A stretch of DNA of 64,000 bases, taken from assembly GCF_001039355.2 (NCBI RefSeq), contig NW_019774936.1, positions 62,001 through 126,000 on the forward strand, written 5' to 3'. Positions 36,901-48,490 of this stretch are shown here, one piece after another. Position 1 is the first letter of the stretch, and each line of letters starts with the position of its first letter. The stretch is from Lingula anatina. Lineage: Eukaryota; Brachiopoda; Lingulata; Lingulida; Lingulidae. The notes below the pieces were generated by a model. The model searched no databases, was not told where the DNA came from, and saw only the letters and a list, made by a program, of their open reading frames with translations. A program made the position numbers and the translations under genes.

Positions 36901-39900
36901 AAATATAAATTGAAAATCTTCACAGTGCTTAAATTGGCTTCTAGGCATGTAAACTCCTTTTGTCACATTAAATTACACATTGCTGCTTACACTGGCATAT
37001 ACAACTTTACTGACTACTGAAAAAGAGATTTTTATTAAGAATTTTAGAGTTGTTTTGTAATTTTTCTGAATAATTAAATTATACCAAAAAAAAAAAGAAA
37101 TTGTGCTATGCAATGAACATACTAAATAAGTGCTAAACATTTCCAGCATAACCATTTTGTATTTTAAAGCTGTTTGGCTAAAATCATGATTTAATGCCAA
37201 AATGAAGTATTATGCATTTGGTTGTTTTACATTATTTTGTGTTAAACATATATAAATATGTACATTATTTGTCCCAGCTGGCCTTTAAAAGTCTGCACAA
37301 ACTCCAATGCAGGCTTCCTAAAACAACTGGTGTTTACTATTTCTGCCTGTTGTCTTCACAACATGCCACAGTTAAACATGTAGTTTATAAACAGCAGGCA
37401 GATGAATTCAGATCTTTAACTTGATATATTCTATGTACTATCAGCAGAACATGTATGACTTTATGTGAAATTCTAAAGTTTCTCATACTCCAGATCATTT
37501 AAAACTGACTACCATATAATGATGATAAATATAAACTAATGTGCATACTGAGTAGCTTAATGATTTACTGTGAAATCTCTCTCTCTCTCTCTCTCTCTTT
37601 CTCTTACACATTCACACACTCACTTACACACATCTGTATAATGAATCTTTTTGATGCATAAAGTTATGGTACATAACCACAATTTAGCCATATCAAAAAT
37701 TAAATATTCTACGTATACTCTATCTCCTCACCATCCACTTGGTAAACCAGCTTGCTTTAGGGTCCAGTAAGGCCAAGAAGTGGACAGGGGTCATCTGCAC
37801 TGCCCCTCCCACAGGTGCAGAGTAACTGATGGCCAGCAGGGAGAGGGTACTCTCCACCAAACTCTCCAGGAACCTGTCTGAGTACCTGATCCAGAACACA
37901 CAGATCTGGTTCTGGAACTCATTCATCAGGCGAAACTGGAAATACAATAGAAAACTGACTGATTGATTGGTCGATTAGTTGATCAATTGATTGATTGACT
38001 GATGCAAAAATTTTATTAAAATGCAGGATATTCTGGAGACATGTAATTATTAGTATAAGAAATTCATTTTGTAATATTAATGTATGATTCCTATAAACAA
38101 TTAACAAGCACATTTAAACAAATTTGTTTCACAGGAAAAAACTGAAAATACAATACCTGTAATTTAAGTAATAAATGCAAATTGCCAATCACTGTGTATT
38201 TTTATAAATGGTGGCAAGAAAGCATTTTTAAAAACCTCCACACAGTAAATAGAGATTTAAGTCTTTGGGCATTCACATTTTTTACAGTGACCACAATTTC
38301 TTGCAGTCAGAAAGATATCTGGAAGTGTAACAGCTGGCCTTTAAAAGTCTGCACACACTTCAATGCAGGCTTCCTAAAACAACTGACAATTACTGTGATT
38401 GCCTGCTACTGGCGCAATATGTCATTGGCACGACATATTGAATGTAAGTGTATGCAGGCAACATTTTCAGCAGTTAGTAGACTTCCAATGTTTATGTACT
38501 TATGATAACCATTCAGGTTAACAGTTGAGGATTACAACAGTATTTCTACTGTAATATGACAAGTGGCATAAATACTGGAAACAGTGTATGTAAAATATAT
38601 GGGTAACATGTCATCAGCACAGATTCTTCTAAATATAATAATAATGGACACAAGCTGAACTTACTGCTTTGAGGAGAGCAATATTTTCCTGCTTCCTGCA
38701 GTCCAAGCCATGTTTTATTTTAGGCACAGGACTGTTTCTGGACTGGAACTGTGTCATCAAGTGCTCAGCTGAAATAATAACACGTCAACAATGTGAGGCA
38801 GCATAAAAATATTCTTGACAACTGTGTTGTACTCATTGGAATTTTGAAATTTTCAGAATAAATACTTATTCTTTTAATATGAAGAGATATTTACAAAATT
38901 TTTAATTTTGTTTTTTTTTATATTCTAAGTACTAAATAATAAAAAAAAATAAGTTATTTAATCATTTTCACTTTGAAATTTGCAAAGAGAAATGTGCAAA
39001 ATGATTCAAACTTACTAAGCAAAGCATAAACATCTTTCATCACATGGGGGGTAGAATTCAAATTTCTGGCAACAAATTTTAGGCCTTTATTCTGGAAAAG
39101 AAAGAATTACTTAAGACACATGAAAATATAATTAGCAAGACATCCTCATATAAAAAATAAACACAAGTGTGCTCAAAGGAATATAATTATGCAATTATAG
39201 AAATCCTGGGTTTCAGTTTGCCAAAGTCAATGTGTGATTTATAGTGGTCCCACTGTGGTTTCCTTTGAAAAGAAATATGAATAGCATATCATAATTACAT
39301 GCTCTGTAGAGAAATTATTCCATTAAATTAAGTCTGGTTGTACAACTGAACTATATAAGTCCCTACAAATCCACAGTCAGGTATAAAGCTGCTTATCAGA
39401 TCTAAGATGGGCGTTTAAATATAAACAAAGATATAAACACACACACATAAGGACACACCAGTAGACATCCTCACTCTCTAACTTTCTCTCTCTCTCTCCC
39501 CAAACACACTCTCTCAATGACACACATACACACCAGTAGATCCTGGTCCATATCAGAGAGTGCATCCAGCAGTCCCTTCCTGAGGGCACTCCACAACTGG
39601 TCAGATTGCGTGGCCTCAGTGGATGGATTCTGGAGTAATGTCTGCAGGGCTGACCGACGAGTCTGGAACAGAATAAGAACACAAATTAAGGCTGTAAAAA
39701 TATAAAAATTTCAGTAAAAAAGTAAATTTTAAAAAAATTCTCAAAAGAGGGAAAAAACGATAAAACCAATTCAGGTGCTTCAATGTTCTGATATGTATCT
39801 GGTTAGTTGGCGAATGTTTAATCTGAATTCTGTAATTACAATATACCTGTACCTACCTCCAGTGGGTTTCTTTTATCTAAATTTTCAGCTAATTCCTGGC

Positions 39901-40957
39901 CTTTCTCTTCATTTAAAAACATAATTCCCTGCAATGTAGGATATAAGATAATATTGTTCCTGTACCTTTTAGATTTGATGCTAGCTTATACCAAAAACTC
40001 TTTATAAAACAGTTTCTGTAGGGTCAAATTCTATTTGATACACTATTTATCACAGGTTTCCAGTAATAATAATACAACATTTGTTTTCACATTTATCTTC
40101 ATTTTGTCTTCACACTTATTTTCACATCTACCTTCACATTTAGCTTCACATCTACCTTCACAATTATCTCACCTGATTAAATGAGCTCCCAAAGGAGGAG
40201 TCCCCATCACTAAACAAATAATGTCTCCTCTGATGTTTCTCCTCCCCTGACATACTCCTCTGTCCCAGACCAAACTCCTCCTCAAAATTGGACATCAGTG
40301 TGTCCACTGCCTCGCCAACTTTTTGACGTAAAAGTTTTGAAAGCGAGCCAAACTCCTTGGAGTTGATGACCTTTTCTGTGATCACAGACACCATGGTTTC
40401 TTGGTCTGAGAGAGCAGTGTCGTCCAGACCCTGAGAATGTTTCTCCAGTTCTTCATCGATTAGGTTTCCCAGGTACTCATCTAACTTGCCTTTGATTGTG
40501 CGCACAAAAGGGTACCTGCATGAGTTAAAGACACATAATATCCTGGCATGTGCAACTTGATAAAAAAACATACAATTAAATATCCCATAAATGCTTTCAG
40601 TTTCTTTAACTTTTATATATAGATCTACTGTAACAGTTCATTATCAACTTTAAAAAATCTTACATGAAAAATAGCATTAAATGACTGCTTTCAATACCTA
40701 AAAACAATTTTCTGATTCTACATCGCCCCCCCCCCCCCCCAAAAAAAAAAAAAAAAAAAAAGGAAAGAAAACTTATCCTTAATTTGATGGCTGAATTTGT
40801 CACCGAAGTGGGATACCTACTTGTGAAAATTTTCATCCTGTTCCTCCAGGTGCCTCATCATGTCCTCTACTTGCTCCAGCGAGGTGGCCGCACGGATCCT
40901 GGGCTCACAGCTGATCAGCAGCTGACGAATATCCTGACACAATGTCTCCTGGTCCAT
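20532..40957 (-). CDS. TBC1D32: TBC1D32 / protein broad-minded (BROMI), complete, 32 coding exons
   Basis: Exons, high to low: 40957-40821, 40515-40173, 39928-39857, 39662-39534, 39091-39016, 38768-38665, 37935-37732, 36881-36825, 36492-36390, 36044-35907, 35415-35329, 34865-34723, 33348-33215, 32991-32790, 32595-32498, 32168-32030, 31741-31654, 31172-31054, 30789-30670, 30100-30012, 29540-29430, 27552-27444, 27150-27054, 25598-25473, 25015-24932, 23713-23644, 23392-23271, 22811-22657, 22268-22128, 21802-21701, 21262-21176, 20645-20532. All phases agree: 3,900 nt, 1,299 aa (vertebrate protein about 1,257). Recognised by many BROMI matches, such as [52 protein letters not shown] and [16 protein letters not shown]. 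Most of the protein is the helical BROMI region; the C-terminus (from about residue 1060) is TBC-like. In vertebrates BROMI works with the kinase CDK20/CCRK in cilium assembly and Hedgehog signalling. Exons 11-12 appear twice in the assembly (34337-34251 and 33788-33646) because of a false duplication. Confidence 0.95.
20692..21029. mobile_element. 338-bp MITE with TTAA target (piggyBac-type), copy A
   Basis: Flanked by TTAA on both sides (20688-20691, 21030-21033). Terminal repeats are AGGGATAATAACTCTTCGT and its inverse ACGAAGAGTTATTATACCT. A central palindrome, GTTAAAATCTC/GAGATTTTAAC, lies near 20860-20890. It sits in the last intron of TBC1D32. An inverted second copy is at 27668-28004. 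Confidence 0.88.
21583..21609. repeat. (TC)n microsatellite
   Basis: CT/TC run inside a TBC1D32 intron. Confidence 0.9.
24871..24908. repeat. (TG)n microsatellite
   Basis: TG run with one interruption, about 25 bp from the donor of TBC1D32 exon 25. Confidence 0.9.
25206..25424. mobile_element. About 220-bp MITE
   Basis: Imperfect terminal inverted repeats: CTATTCCCATAGATTTTAGA at the left, and a right end whose reverse complement reads CCATTTCCATAGATTAGATC. Both sides are flanked by TTAG. GATCGATCTA-like subterminal repeats are present. It lies in a TBC1D32 intron between exons 24 and 25. Confidence 0.7.
26430..26600. repeat. Degenerate CACTGTCACA-rich minisatellite
   Basis: Repeated variants of CACATTTCTGTCACAC and TCACTGTCACACATAACAC with a period of about 20-30 bp in a TBC1D32 intron. 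No function is evident. Confidence 0.6.
27668..28004. mobile_element. 337-bp MITE with TTAA target (piggyBac-type), copy B, inverted
   Basis: Flanked by TTAA at 27664-27667 and 28005-28008. It is the reverse complement of the element at 20692-21029 with a modest number of differences, sharing the central palindrome and the terminal ACTCTTCGT/ACGAAGAGT. It lies in TBC1D32 intron 21, next to the 110-bp repeat array. Confidence 0.88.
28200..29500. repeat. 110-bp tandem array built from the TBC1D32 exon 21 donor region
   Basis: The marker CCACATCCAC recurs at 28551, 28661, 28771, 28881, 28991, 29101, 29211, 29321 and 29431, exactly 110 bp apart; more diverged units start near 28331 and 28441, with a partial one near 28230. 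The unit at 29431 is the true end of exon 21. On the gene strand each unit contains about 55 bp matching the exon end (GCCTGCCAAGAGAATAACAC, then AGTGGATGTGGG), the donor GTAGGG, and about 55 bp of intron. The array occupies the first 1.2 kb of intron 21. Confidence 0.95.
33343..34418. repeat. Duplicate block across the N at 34419, copy 1
   Basis: Identical to 34420-35496 except for one T in a T-run. It contains TBC1D32 exons 11 and 12 (34337-34251, 33788-33646). Read as an unmerged contig overlap. Confidence 0.92.
34420..35496. repeat. Duplicate block across the N at 34419, copy 2
   Basis: Starts at the base after the N and ends where the copy before the N ended. If both copies were spliced, exon 12 (ending phase 0) would be followed by exon 11 (needing phase 1), which breaks the frame. 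Only one copy can be real in a working gene. Confidence 0.92.
36775..36842. repeat. 34-bp tandem duplication of the TBC1D32 exon 8 donor
   Basis: CTATTGCAGCACTTACAATT begins at 36775 and again at 36809. On the gene strand each unit carries the last 17 exon bases (ACATAGGAAAATT) and the donor GTAAGTGC. Use of the exon-proximal donor (exon end 36825) keeps frame; use of the second would add 34 nt and an in-frame TAG. Confidence 0.9.
37274..37332. repeat. Dispersed intronic repeat, copy 1
   Basis: The segment CAGCTGGCCTTTAAAAGTCT and the following 37 bases recur at 38331-38388 in the same orientation with two or three differences. Both lie in TBC1D32 introns. The element type is unknown; the conserved part is too short to classify. 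Confidence 0.7.
38331..38388. repeat. Dispersed intronic repeat, copy 2
   Basis: See 37274-37332. The flanking sequence differs, so this is a dispersed rather than tandem repeat. Confidence 0.7.
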
Positions 40958-40974
40958 GATTGGTTGGTTTTGAA

Positions 40975-41520
40975 ACTGCAATTAGAACAAGTACTGCCTG
41001 TCCCAGACCTTATATAACCTGTGTTGGGAATTGCTCATTTTAAAAGGCGAGAAGACGAAGAAGAAGACTTCAACTACGACTTCTAAATCTGCTTGGCTGC
41101 GCCGCAGATGATAATGATTGATAATGATGACAAGAAGTTTTCTAGAAATATGCACTAAATATATCGTTATGCAGTGGATAAACCACCTTTCATAATCATC
41201 AAAAAACATCGCATCACTCAAAACGCCGTTTAAAGAACTTAGTTATTTTTCTAAAATCGCGTGATGTTCGCTCACTTTACAAGTACAAGCAACTGCATCC
41301 ACCTGATTCAGTAACTGCAACAAAGAGTTCCTTACCTGTGTGATTTAAATACTCATGCAATTTTCTTTAAGCACATCTTCATTGCAAATGATGCAAGGAA
41401 AGTGAGACGTGGATTCTAAACAATTCAAACAGCCTCTCCCAAACCTTGCATGCCTTAACTAACTAGAAAATTTTTCCAAACTTGCTCGTGTTTACGTTCC
41501 GCCATTTTGGAGTTGCTATC
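40975..41520 (-). promoter_or_regulatory. TBC1D32 5' noncoding exon and promoter region
   Basis: A splice acceptor (AATTGCAG) lies 18 bases upstream of the ATG, so the coding start is in the second exon. A matching donor, CACACAG|GTAAGG, ends a noncoding exon at 41336 on the minus strand. Upstream, GCCATTTTGG at 41502-41511 resembles a YY1-type element often found near TATA-less housekeeping start sites. The transcription start itself is inferred. Confidence 0.55.
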
Positions 41521-42780
41521 GTAAAAACGGAAGAACTTGCTCCCGATGTGTCTGTTGGACTGGCCAAGACGATACTAAGATTCAATTCTTTGTATTTTAA
41601 AAGCGATCGATGGTCTTGTCAGACTCCTGGAAGTCACTACAAAGCATTTAGGCTGATCAAAATGATACTATGATTTCTTAGTGGAAACATTTTAAATTGG
41701 TTTTCCTACAAATTTAAAATGAATTCATAACAAAACTTTGTATTTTGACAAAAGATAAATAAATAAGCGCGTTTATTAAGGGGGGGGGGGTTGGTAAGAT
41801 TCTTATTTCCTTTGTTAATTATTAATTTTAAAAAGAGAGTGATTTGATGAAAAATGATGTGCTTGTTGGAGTTTTTACTGTTATAAACTTGAAATAAACT
41901 TAAATAACTTGAAAGGATAACCTTCAATTTGTACAATATCAGTTGTGGGGTTTTCTTTCTTTCTTTCTTTCTTTAATCTTTCGCATTTTTTTCCAAATAT
42001 TACGCTATTTACATATTTTAATATGTTAAAATAAGCATGATCAAAGAACGTTGATTTAGACCACTTGTCTTTACTTTAAAAAACTGTTGTAATCATTATT
42101 TTCCATAGTCAGTGAAATTATAGAATAGATCTATAGCCTTCGACAGTTCTAAATATGGGCGCCTAGTATTTTTAATTTAAATCTGTCATTTTAACTTTTA
42201 TCAACGTTAACCTTTATAAACACATTTCTCTGTCAGTTAAGTCCATAGAATTATTGTTTTGATTGCGGTTGTTCTATTTCTATCCCGACCCTACACAGAT
42301 CCCAATATAAACACCGTCTTTACATTTCACAATGAGATTTCATGTAACAGGAGAATTATGCGCTTCCGATTTCTCACCTTACCTTCATTAAGTCAACAAC
42401 ATGCTGTTTATTGTTGACCCGGTATTGAAAGAACGCGCTGAATTACGCTATTACTCAAACCTCACTGTATCTGTGAGCCTGCTCACACAATGGACACTTG
42501 GCAACAAGGACGCCGGGCGCTGTTTGTAAATAGGCTATCCATTATTAAGGAATGTATAAGCTACTTGCTGTGATTTCATTCAAACGCTGTAGTACTACGG
42601 ACACTAGAATGATACTGATCGATATACCCTGATAGTTTATTTCAAAATAGTCTTCATTGGCAACGCTGTTATACGAGGGATCTTGATGATTGAAATGTTC
42701 GATCATGAGTTGATTGAGAAATGATGACGGTCCGGTGTATTTATTCCATATTAAAGATAATTATGTTCTAAATAGGTACA
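41521..42780. other. Intergenic region between TBC1D32 and the KY-like gene
   Basis: No exon recognised. A (TTTC)n run lies at 41953-41974 and a G-run near 41781. The genes are divergently arranged, so both promoters face this region. Confidence 0.55.
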
Positions 42781-42846
42781 AGAGTGTTTGGAGGATCAGG
42801 GATTAAGTTGTGCCAAGGGCCACAGGACAGAGATACACGGAAGCAG
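42781..42846 (+). other. Probable 5' noncoding exon of the KY-like gene
   Basis: A strong donor, GAAGCAG|GTAAGAA, lies at 42846/42847, and an acceptor (TTCTACAG) lies just 10 bases before the ATG at 43943. The pair implies an upstream untranslated exon; its 5' limit is not determined. Confidence 0.45.
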
Positions 42847-42993
42847 GTAAGAAACGCCATTTAAATAAGCCCCTATCAGAAACCTACAGTTATTGAACGA
42901 ATGTGCTTAATTATAAGCACCCTCATAGTAGGGCCATCTTGACCTCTAAAGAAACTAAAATATTCTTGAGAAGAGGCCAGTAACAGATATAAC

Positions 42994-42997
<4 letters not shown>

Positions 42998-43036
<39 letters not shown>
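42998..43036. repeat. (TC)n microsatellite
   Basis: CT run in the presumed first intron of the KY-like gene. Confidence 0.95.
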
Positions 43037-43041
<5 letters not shown>

Positions 43042-43669
43042 GCGCGTGTCCACTAGCAGGACACAGGTATACAGTGTGTCTTTCACCAGGTCCCCATAAT
43101 ATACAGCTAGCGTGCATTGGTATGTTTCTTTTTTTACCATCATTAATGGTATATGAGAGATAGATAGATACAGAAGGTGGGGGACTGCTAAACAAACTAG
43201 GCTATCATCAGGGAATACTTATATTGTATAATTATAATCCGCAAGCGCCACTAGAAAGTCCACCATTAGCAAACACACATTTACGATATGTGTCCTTTAT
43301 TAAATATAGTCGAGATAGATTTTCCTCTACAATCTCACCTAAACTTGATACTGATATGTAAAAGTAGGCCATGTCCTTTCGTGTCTATGCAAAAGTCTTG
43401 TTAAAGTGAATAGGCATTGTGATGACGCTCTGCAGACGGTTAACGAAGCTCAAAGCTTCGAGGTTCTTTTTTGGTAGTCAGTATTCATGGGATTTAAACC
43501 GTCTGTAACAATAATTATTCATTAAATCTAAGGCAGTGTCATGCCTCTGCATATAAGGCTACCATAAATACTATTTCAATTCGCATGGGAAGACCTGAAT
43601 CGTGCAATTTGGGTTAAATCAAAGTTCATCACGCTTCCAGTGCTTCTGCTACAAGTATAGTATCACCGC

Positions 43670-43678
43670 ACACACACA

Positions 43679-43723
<45 letters not shown>
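43670..43723. repeat. (CA)n microsatellite
   Basis: CA run with one interruption, in the presumed first intron of the KY-like gene. Confidence 0.95.
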
Positions 43724-43725
<2 letters not shown>

Positions 43726-43942
43726 GTGGGGTATAAAAAATAATTCTTAAAAGAAAATACACAGATGTCAATATTTGACAACAAACAGACTAGTGTACTT
43801 TTATAATGGCACATTTAAAAGTTTGAAAAGAAAATTACGTCTCTCTATTCTAAGTGTAATTATAAAGTACGAGATAAATAGGACCTTTACTTCTTTACAG
43901 TAAAAAAAATAATTAAGTCATTCCATTCTACAGAGAGCCAGC

Positions 43943-46900
43943 ATGGGATGTGGTGCTTCAAAAGATCCAGCAATAACTGAAAAGGAGATCAAGACAAAGG
44001 ATAGTCAAGAAAATGGCCATGTTGTATCAGCCGACATAGATATCACTCCAGGGAAAAAGGCAGACGACATAGAGCCAGTTCCGCCATCTTGCAGCAAAAA
44101 ACAATATCTTTCTTCTAAAAACTTTGACGAAATAGACAACCATGCAATAAATGTAAGTAAACAGTTCACATCGATTTACTTTTGATCAAACTGATTAAAT
44201 TGATTAAATTCATCAATTTCTTTTTTTTTTTTTTTCAAATTATTCCCTATGGAATTCTATATCTAATTCAGCTTAAACAGTAGCACAACATTTGCAGCAT
44301 GAATAATCCACATAACAGGTTTGTTGGCATTTAAAACAATTGCATCTTTATTTTAGACACCATCGTCCGAAACGTCCTCTCTTCAGAACTTAGTAAACCA
44401 TCTCCTCCGGCCATGTAGGTCCGACCTGGACAGAGTCCGAGTCTTCTTCCGCTGGATAACTCATAACATACGGTAAGCCAAGGCGAAATTAATAAATTGG
44501 TTAACGAGAATAATCAATATTTGTAATCATATATTTTTCTCATCTTTCTTTAAAATCTTTTATTTATTTATTTAAAATGAAATAAACTGCACTGGGCATT
44601 GGTTTGGTAAGTGGGAATTCGAAATTTTACTATTGACCCCCGGTAAAATCTTGATGCTTTATGCTCAAAAAGCGGTCAACATTCTTCGGTTATGTTCGAC
44701 GTGCAGCACACATATTCTGACTGCAGTTTGTCTAATGAAGCCAGGCACGTAGATGGGGGTGGGGGGTGGAGGTTCGAACGAGCCGCCATTTTTTCCGCTC
44801 TAGATAAAATGTGATCTAGGTATACAAAGGTTTCATGGTGAAAGGTCCACTGTTTCAGAAAAAGACCCCCCCCCTCCCTGTAAAATTCCTGACTATATAG
44901 GGGTTCTTGTGTGACAACATGTTATTGATATATATATCTTTCATCTTTACAGATACGATCTGGAAAACTTCCTAGCTGGAAATCCTACTTCTATTAGCAG
45001 TGAATGTGAAGATGTTCTACGAAGTCGGAAGGCCTCTTGTGATGGGTACAGCAACTTGTTTCTACAGATGTGCAAGTAAGCTGTTCAGTTTTGGAATGTT
45101 TTTTTTTTCTTTTAGTTTTGCCTTTATTTTTCAAAATCATGAATTTCCTCCGACTTCATTCTGTTTGATTCAGTTGGTACGTTCATGCTATAGGAGAAGT
45201 TCACAAGACGTTATGTACTTGGGTATAGAAGTCTTCTGAAAATTAAAATGACAGTAAAAAAAAAAAGGCCAATGTCAAGTTTCTGTCCGTGACATTTTGT
45301 ATTTCCGTTTTCCTATTTATAAAATTATGACTGGCTTTTCTACCAAAGGCTAAGCGGAATACAGGCCAAGAAGATCCGTGGATATAGCAAGGGCTATGGC
45401 TACATTCCTGGACAGTCTTTTCAAGGGAAGGACAGTGACCACGCTTGGAACGCTGTGTTCCTGGAAAACACCTGGCGTCTAATCGATTGCACGTGGGGCA
45501 CGGGGCATGTGACGCAAGATAAACAGTTCAAGGTACGATGACATGATGTGATTTTACAAAAAGAACCCAGTTTTACAAATAATTACTTTTACCATGTTTT
45601 TTTATTCCAAAGCTTTACCAACTAAAAATATGAACTTAAAATATGTAAATATTTTTGAAGTGGTAGTTTTTACTGTTCATCATATAAAATTGTCCACTGT
45701 CAGACTCGAGATTTAAAAAGAGGGGCAGGAGCTTCTGGAGACAAAATGACACTGAATCTGCCATCTAATTTTAGAAAAAGTAGGAGAGAAACAGCCCCTT
45801 TGGTTCACCCACATCACCGACTACCAAAATCATTGTCCACAGAAAAAATATATACACCGTCAATGGAACCATCAAAGAATATTAAATTATTCTATTTTAT
45901 TTTTCTAGCTTCGATATTAAACTTTGGAACCAAAAATTGAGACATCAAAATGACTAAACGCTGCACTTTCGTTTCAGTTCGTCCTAGAAGACTTTTGGTT
46001 TTTAACGGACCCCGAAGAACTGATATATTCTCACTTTCCACTAGAAGCCACAGACAGCTCGTGCAGTCCAAACGCTTGGCAGTTGACCAAGACGCCAAGA
46101 TCTCTGCACGAGTTTGAAGGGACCGTCTCCCCACAGCCCGAGTTCTTCACCATGGGGCTGTCTCCCCGCAAATTGTCGCATCAAAATGGTCATTTAAAGT
46201 TCATTAACGACATAGAGATCAAAATCACATCCCCGAAGTCATTGAGTTTTAGTGGTCAGCTGAATGACATGCAATCTGGACAGAACAATGACCGGTACTG
46301 CCTTGTCCACAGAGAACAGCAGAAAGACTCTTCTGTGGATTTGGTAGTCTTCCAGATCATCCCTCCCTGTCCAGGGGTGTATCTTTTGACAATTCACGGG
46401 TTTAATACTACTGAATCAGAGCAGTCAGGAACTTCCATGGGATACAGACTGTTAGACTATGTCATTGACTGTTCATCGGTGGAAAATCTCCCAAGAGCGA
46501 TGCCGTCCTCGGTGCTGTGGGGGTTACTCCCCCTTGGAACGGAGCTTGGTTTGTCTAGTGAAATAGGGCCGAAAGTGTCGGCCGAGAACGGACAGGCCTC
46601 ACTGGAATTCAAAGCTACCAAACCGGTAGACGTTTATGGCCGTCTGACTACAGCAGACGACAGGGAACTTCCTGAAAACCTTATTCTAAAACAACAGCAG
46701 GGAGAGAATCTAGTTTTCAACACAAGCCTGCCAGAAATTGGAAACTTCAAATTTACTCTATATGGTGCTAAATCAACAAACTCTACCAACAAAGAAAAGG
46801 TATATTTTCAAATTGCGGACTACCTCATTCAATGTGACAATCACGCAGCCGATCCGGTCGTATTCCCAGATATCAACTCTTCCGTATTTGGACCAGATTG

Positions 46901-47162
46901 CCATTTAATCTCGCCGGTCACGGGCAAACTTCCAAATAATCAAGATGTTGAATTCAAGGTGTATATCCCAGGTGTTGCGTCTGTGGCCGTTCAAAGTTTT
47001 GGCGAAGATAATAATTTTGTCCACACTTTACTTGACCAGGACGGCTCCACGTGGTCGAAGATGATTAATACGGGGACACTTGGCGAGAGAGTGTACTTGA
47101 GCGTGTGTCACGAGACAGGGGGAACAGAATACGATGTTGCAATAGAATTCACCGTGGAGTGA
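43943..47162 (+). CDS. KY/hillarin-type transglutaminase-like protein, 5 coding exons
   Basis: Exons 43943-44152, 44357-44472, 44953-45075, 45349-45532 and 45978-47162 join in phases 0, 2, 2 and 0; 1,818 nt, 605 aa. The N-terminus MGCGASK is a strong consensus for N-myristoylation plus palmitoylation, implying membrane anchoring. A papain-like transglutaminase core follows (about residues 75-210): FFRWITHNIRYD, then C138 in KASCDGYSNLF, H181 in GKDSDHAWNAVF and D196 in WRLIDCTWGTGH, a complete Cys-His-Asp triad. The rest is a long beta-rich region like the Ig-like KY C-terminal modules. Relatives are vertebrate kyphoscoliosis peptidase (Z-disc and muscle maintenance), annelid/insect hillarin and nematode ltd-1, linked to the cytoskeleton. 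Whether it is a protease, a transglutaminase or non-enzymatic is not settled by sequence. Confidence 0.88.
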
Positions 47163-47197
47163 TAGTTTGTCAAGATGCACTACAGTTAGTTTACAGG

Positions 47198-47367
47198 GGG
47201 CGGATTTAGGCCGTCTTCTGGAGTCTTCCGGAAGACGGTCAGATTTCCAAGTTAACATTGACGGGTATTTGATTTTTTTCTGTCGGAAGACGGTCAAAAA
47301 TGGAAGATGGATCGACAAAGATAATCCGGAAGACTGTCAGAAAATAATATATCTCTGGATCCGCCCC
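47198..47367. repeat. Dispersed repeat with GGGGCGGAT/ATCCGCCCC ends
   Basis: Begins GGGGGCGGATTTAGGCCGTC and ends TCTGGATCCGCCCC, a short inverted terminus. Inside are three variants of CGGAAGAC[GT]GTCA. It lies in the 3' UTR or flank of the KY-like gene. Its GC-rich ends resemble those of the repeats at 5330-5515 and 53033-53232. Confidence 0.55.
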
Positions 47368-47686
47368 ATATTAGTGACAACATATAAGCATGAGTGTCAT
47401 ATCAAAACGTTTTAAGGGATTACAGAATATTAAAGGATTTTATCGATTTTGAAGATTTTTTTATTCGTCAAGTGTATACAATTATGAATGCATGTGACTC
47501 TGATCTATATGAATATGAAGAGCTAGCTAGGGTCATATTTAGTGTACGCTAGTTTTTGTATTGACGTGTTGGCTGTGCTATTTAAGGCAGCCGTGGGGTA
47601 GGGTCGGGGCGGGGGGGGGGGGGGGGTAAAAAAGTAATCTATCTAGGAATATATATATATATATCATGAACATCGTGAACATGATG

Positions 47687-48490
47687 AACCATGGTCGGGG
47701 ACTGGGGTTGCGCGGGGTGAAATAAGGTACCCGGATTATCAAGTGCAATTATATATAAATATATATATGTAGTCCTATGTATGTACAGCTAAACTTATGG
47801 TCGGCCAAAAGGGCAAAAAATTCAGTCACGTTTCGTCGATTCACTGCCTTTCCATCGATTCAGTTTCAAGTTTAAACGAGCTTATCATAAATTCATCATC
47901 TATTTTCGTCAATTAAATTGCCAAACATTTTTTCATCTACGGTGTATTAAAACCTATTCTCTCGCTATTTTCGTCAATCGTGTAACCATTTTCGTCGATC
48001 CTGTCACGTCGCTTCATCATTTGTCGATCGATCGCCAGAGAGCGATGCGGTAGGAATTTTTGCCCTTTTGGCCCCCATACTAACTGGCCCTCCCTGGGAG
48101 AAAGTAAAAAGTTTCTATTTTATCTGTAGCTTTACCAACGAAGCTTCTGTGGCTCCGTGGTAATTTTGAAGTCTTGGCCGCAGCCAGACGATTATAAGCG
48201 GGTTCAAATCCAAAGATGTATAATTTCATTTTTTTTTTTTGACTTGAAATAATTTCTAAAAATCGCGTTTGACTACCATAAGAGAAATGGCGGGTCACTC
48301 GCGTACGTACAGAGGATGGGGGGGTCACTCGCGGTCACTCGTCGGTAGCGTGCTCGGTTGCAAAGAATACCAAACCAACAGCACACAATGGTAACAGCAA
48401 GTCACCAGTTCATCACAACAACGAGCTGACCCCGCAATCAAAAACGAATGCAGGCTCTCGTGTGCCCAAGTACATTACCTTTTGCATAAA
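47687..48490 (+). mobile_element. tRNA-derived composite repeat, copy 1 (split by a MITE)
   Basis: Starts with the shared head ACCATGGTCGGGGACTGGGG. It contains a first pol III-like module (TGGCTCCGTGGTAA ... GCGGGTTCAAATCC) and a second (GTCGGTAGCGTGCTCGGTTG ...). B-box-like GGGTTCAAATCC is as in tRNA-derived SINEs. A separate element at 47803-48073 interrupts it. The whole occurs again at 49394-49925. Confidence 0.65.
47803..48073. mobile_element. 271-bp MITE nested in the composite repeat
   Basis: Terminal repeats GGCCAAAAGGGCAAAAAATT and its inverse (ATTTTTGCCCTTTTGGCC). The interior consists of ATTTTCGTCAAT/GTCGATC-type repeats about 30 bp apart. Sequence on both sides aligns across the insertion to uninterrupted copies of the host repeat. 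Confidence 0.75.

Noticed and set aside
41482-41673. 63-codon plus-strand frame near the TBC1D32 promoter
   Set aside because: Overlaps the inferred promoter and noncoding exon; no homology recognised.
42923-43195. Arg-Glu repeat frames
   Set aside because: Translation of a CT/GA microsatellite in an intron.
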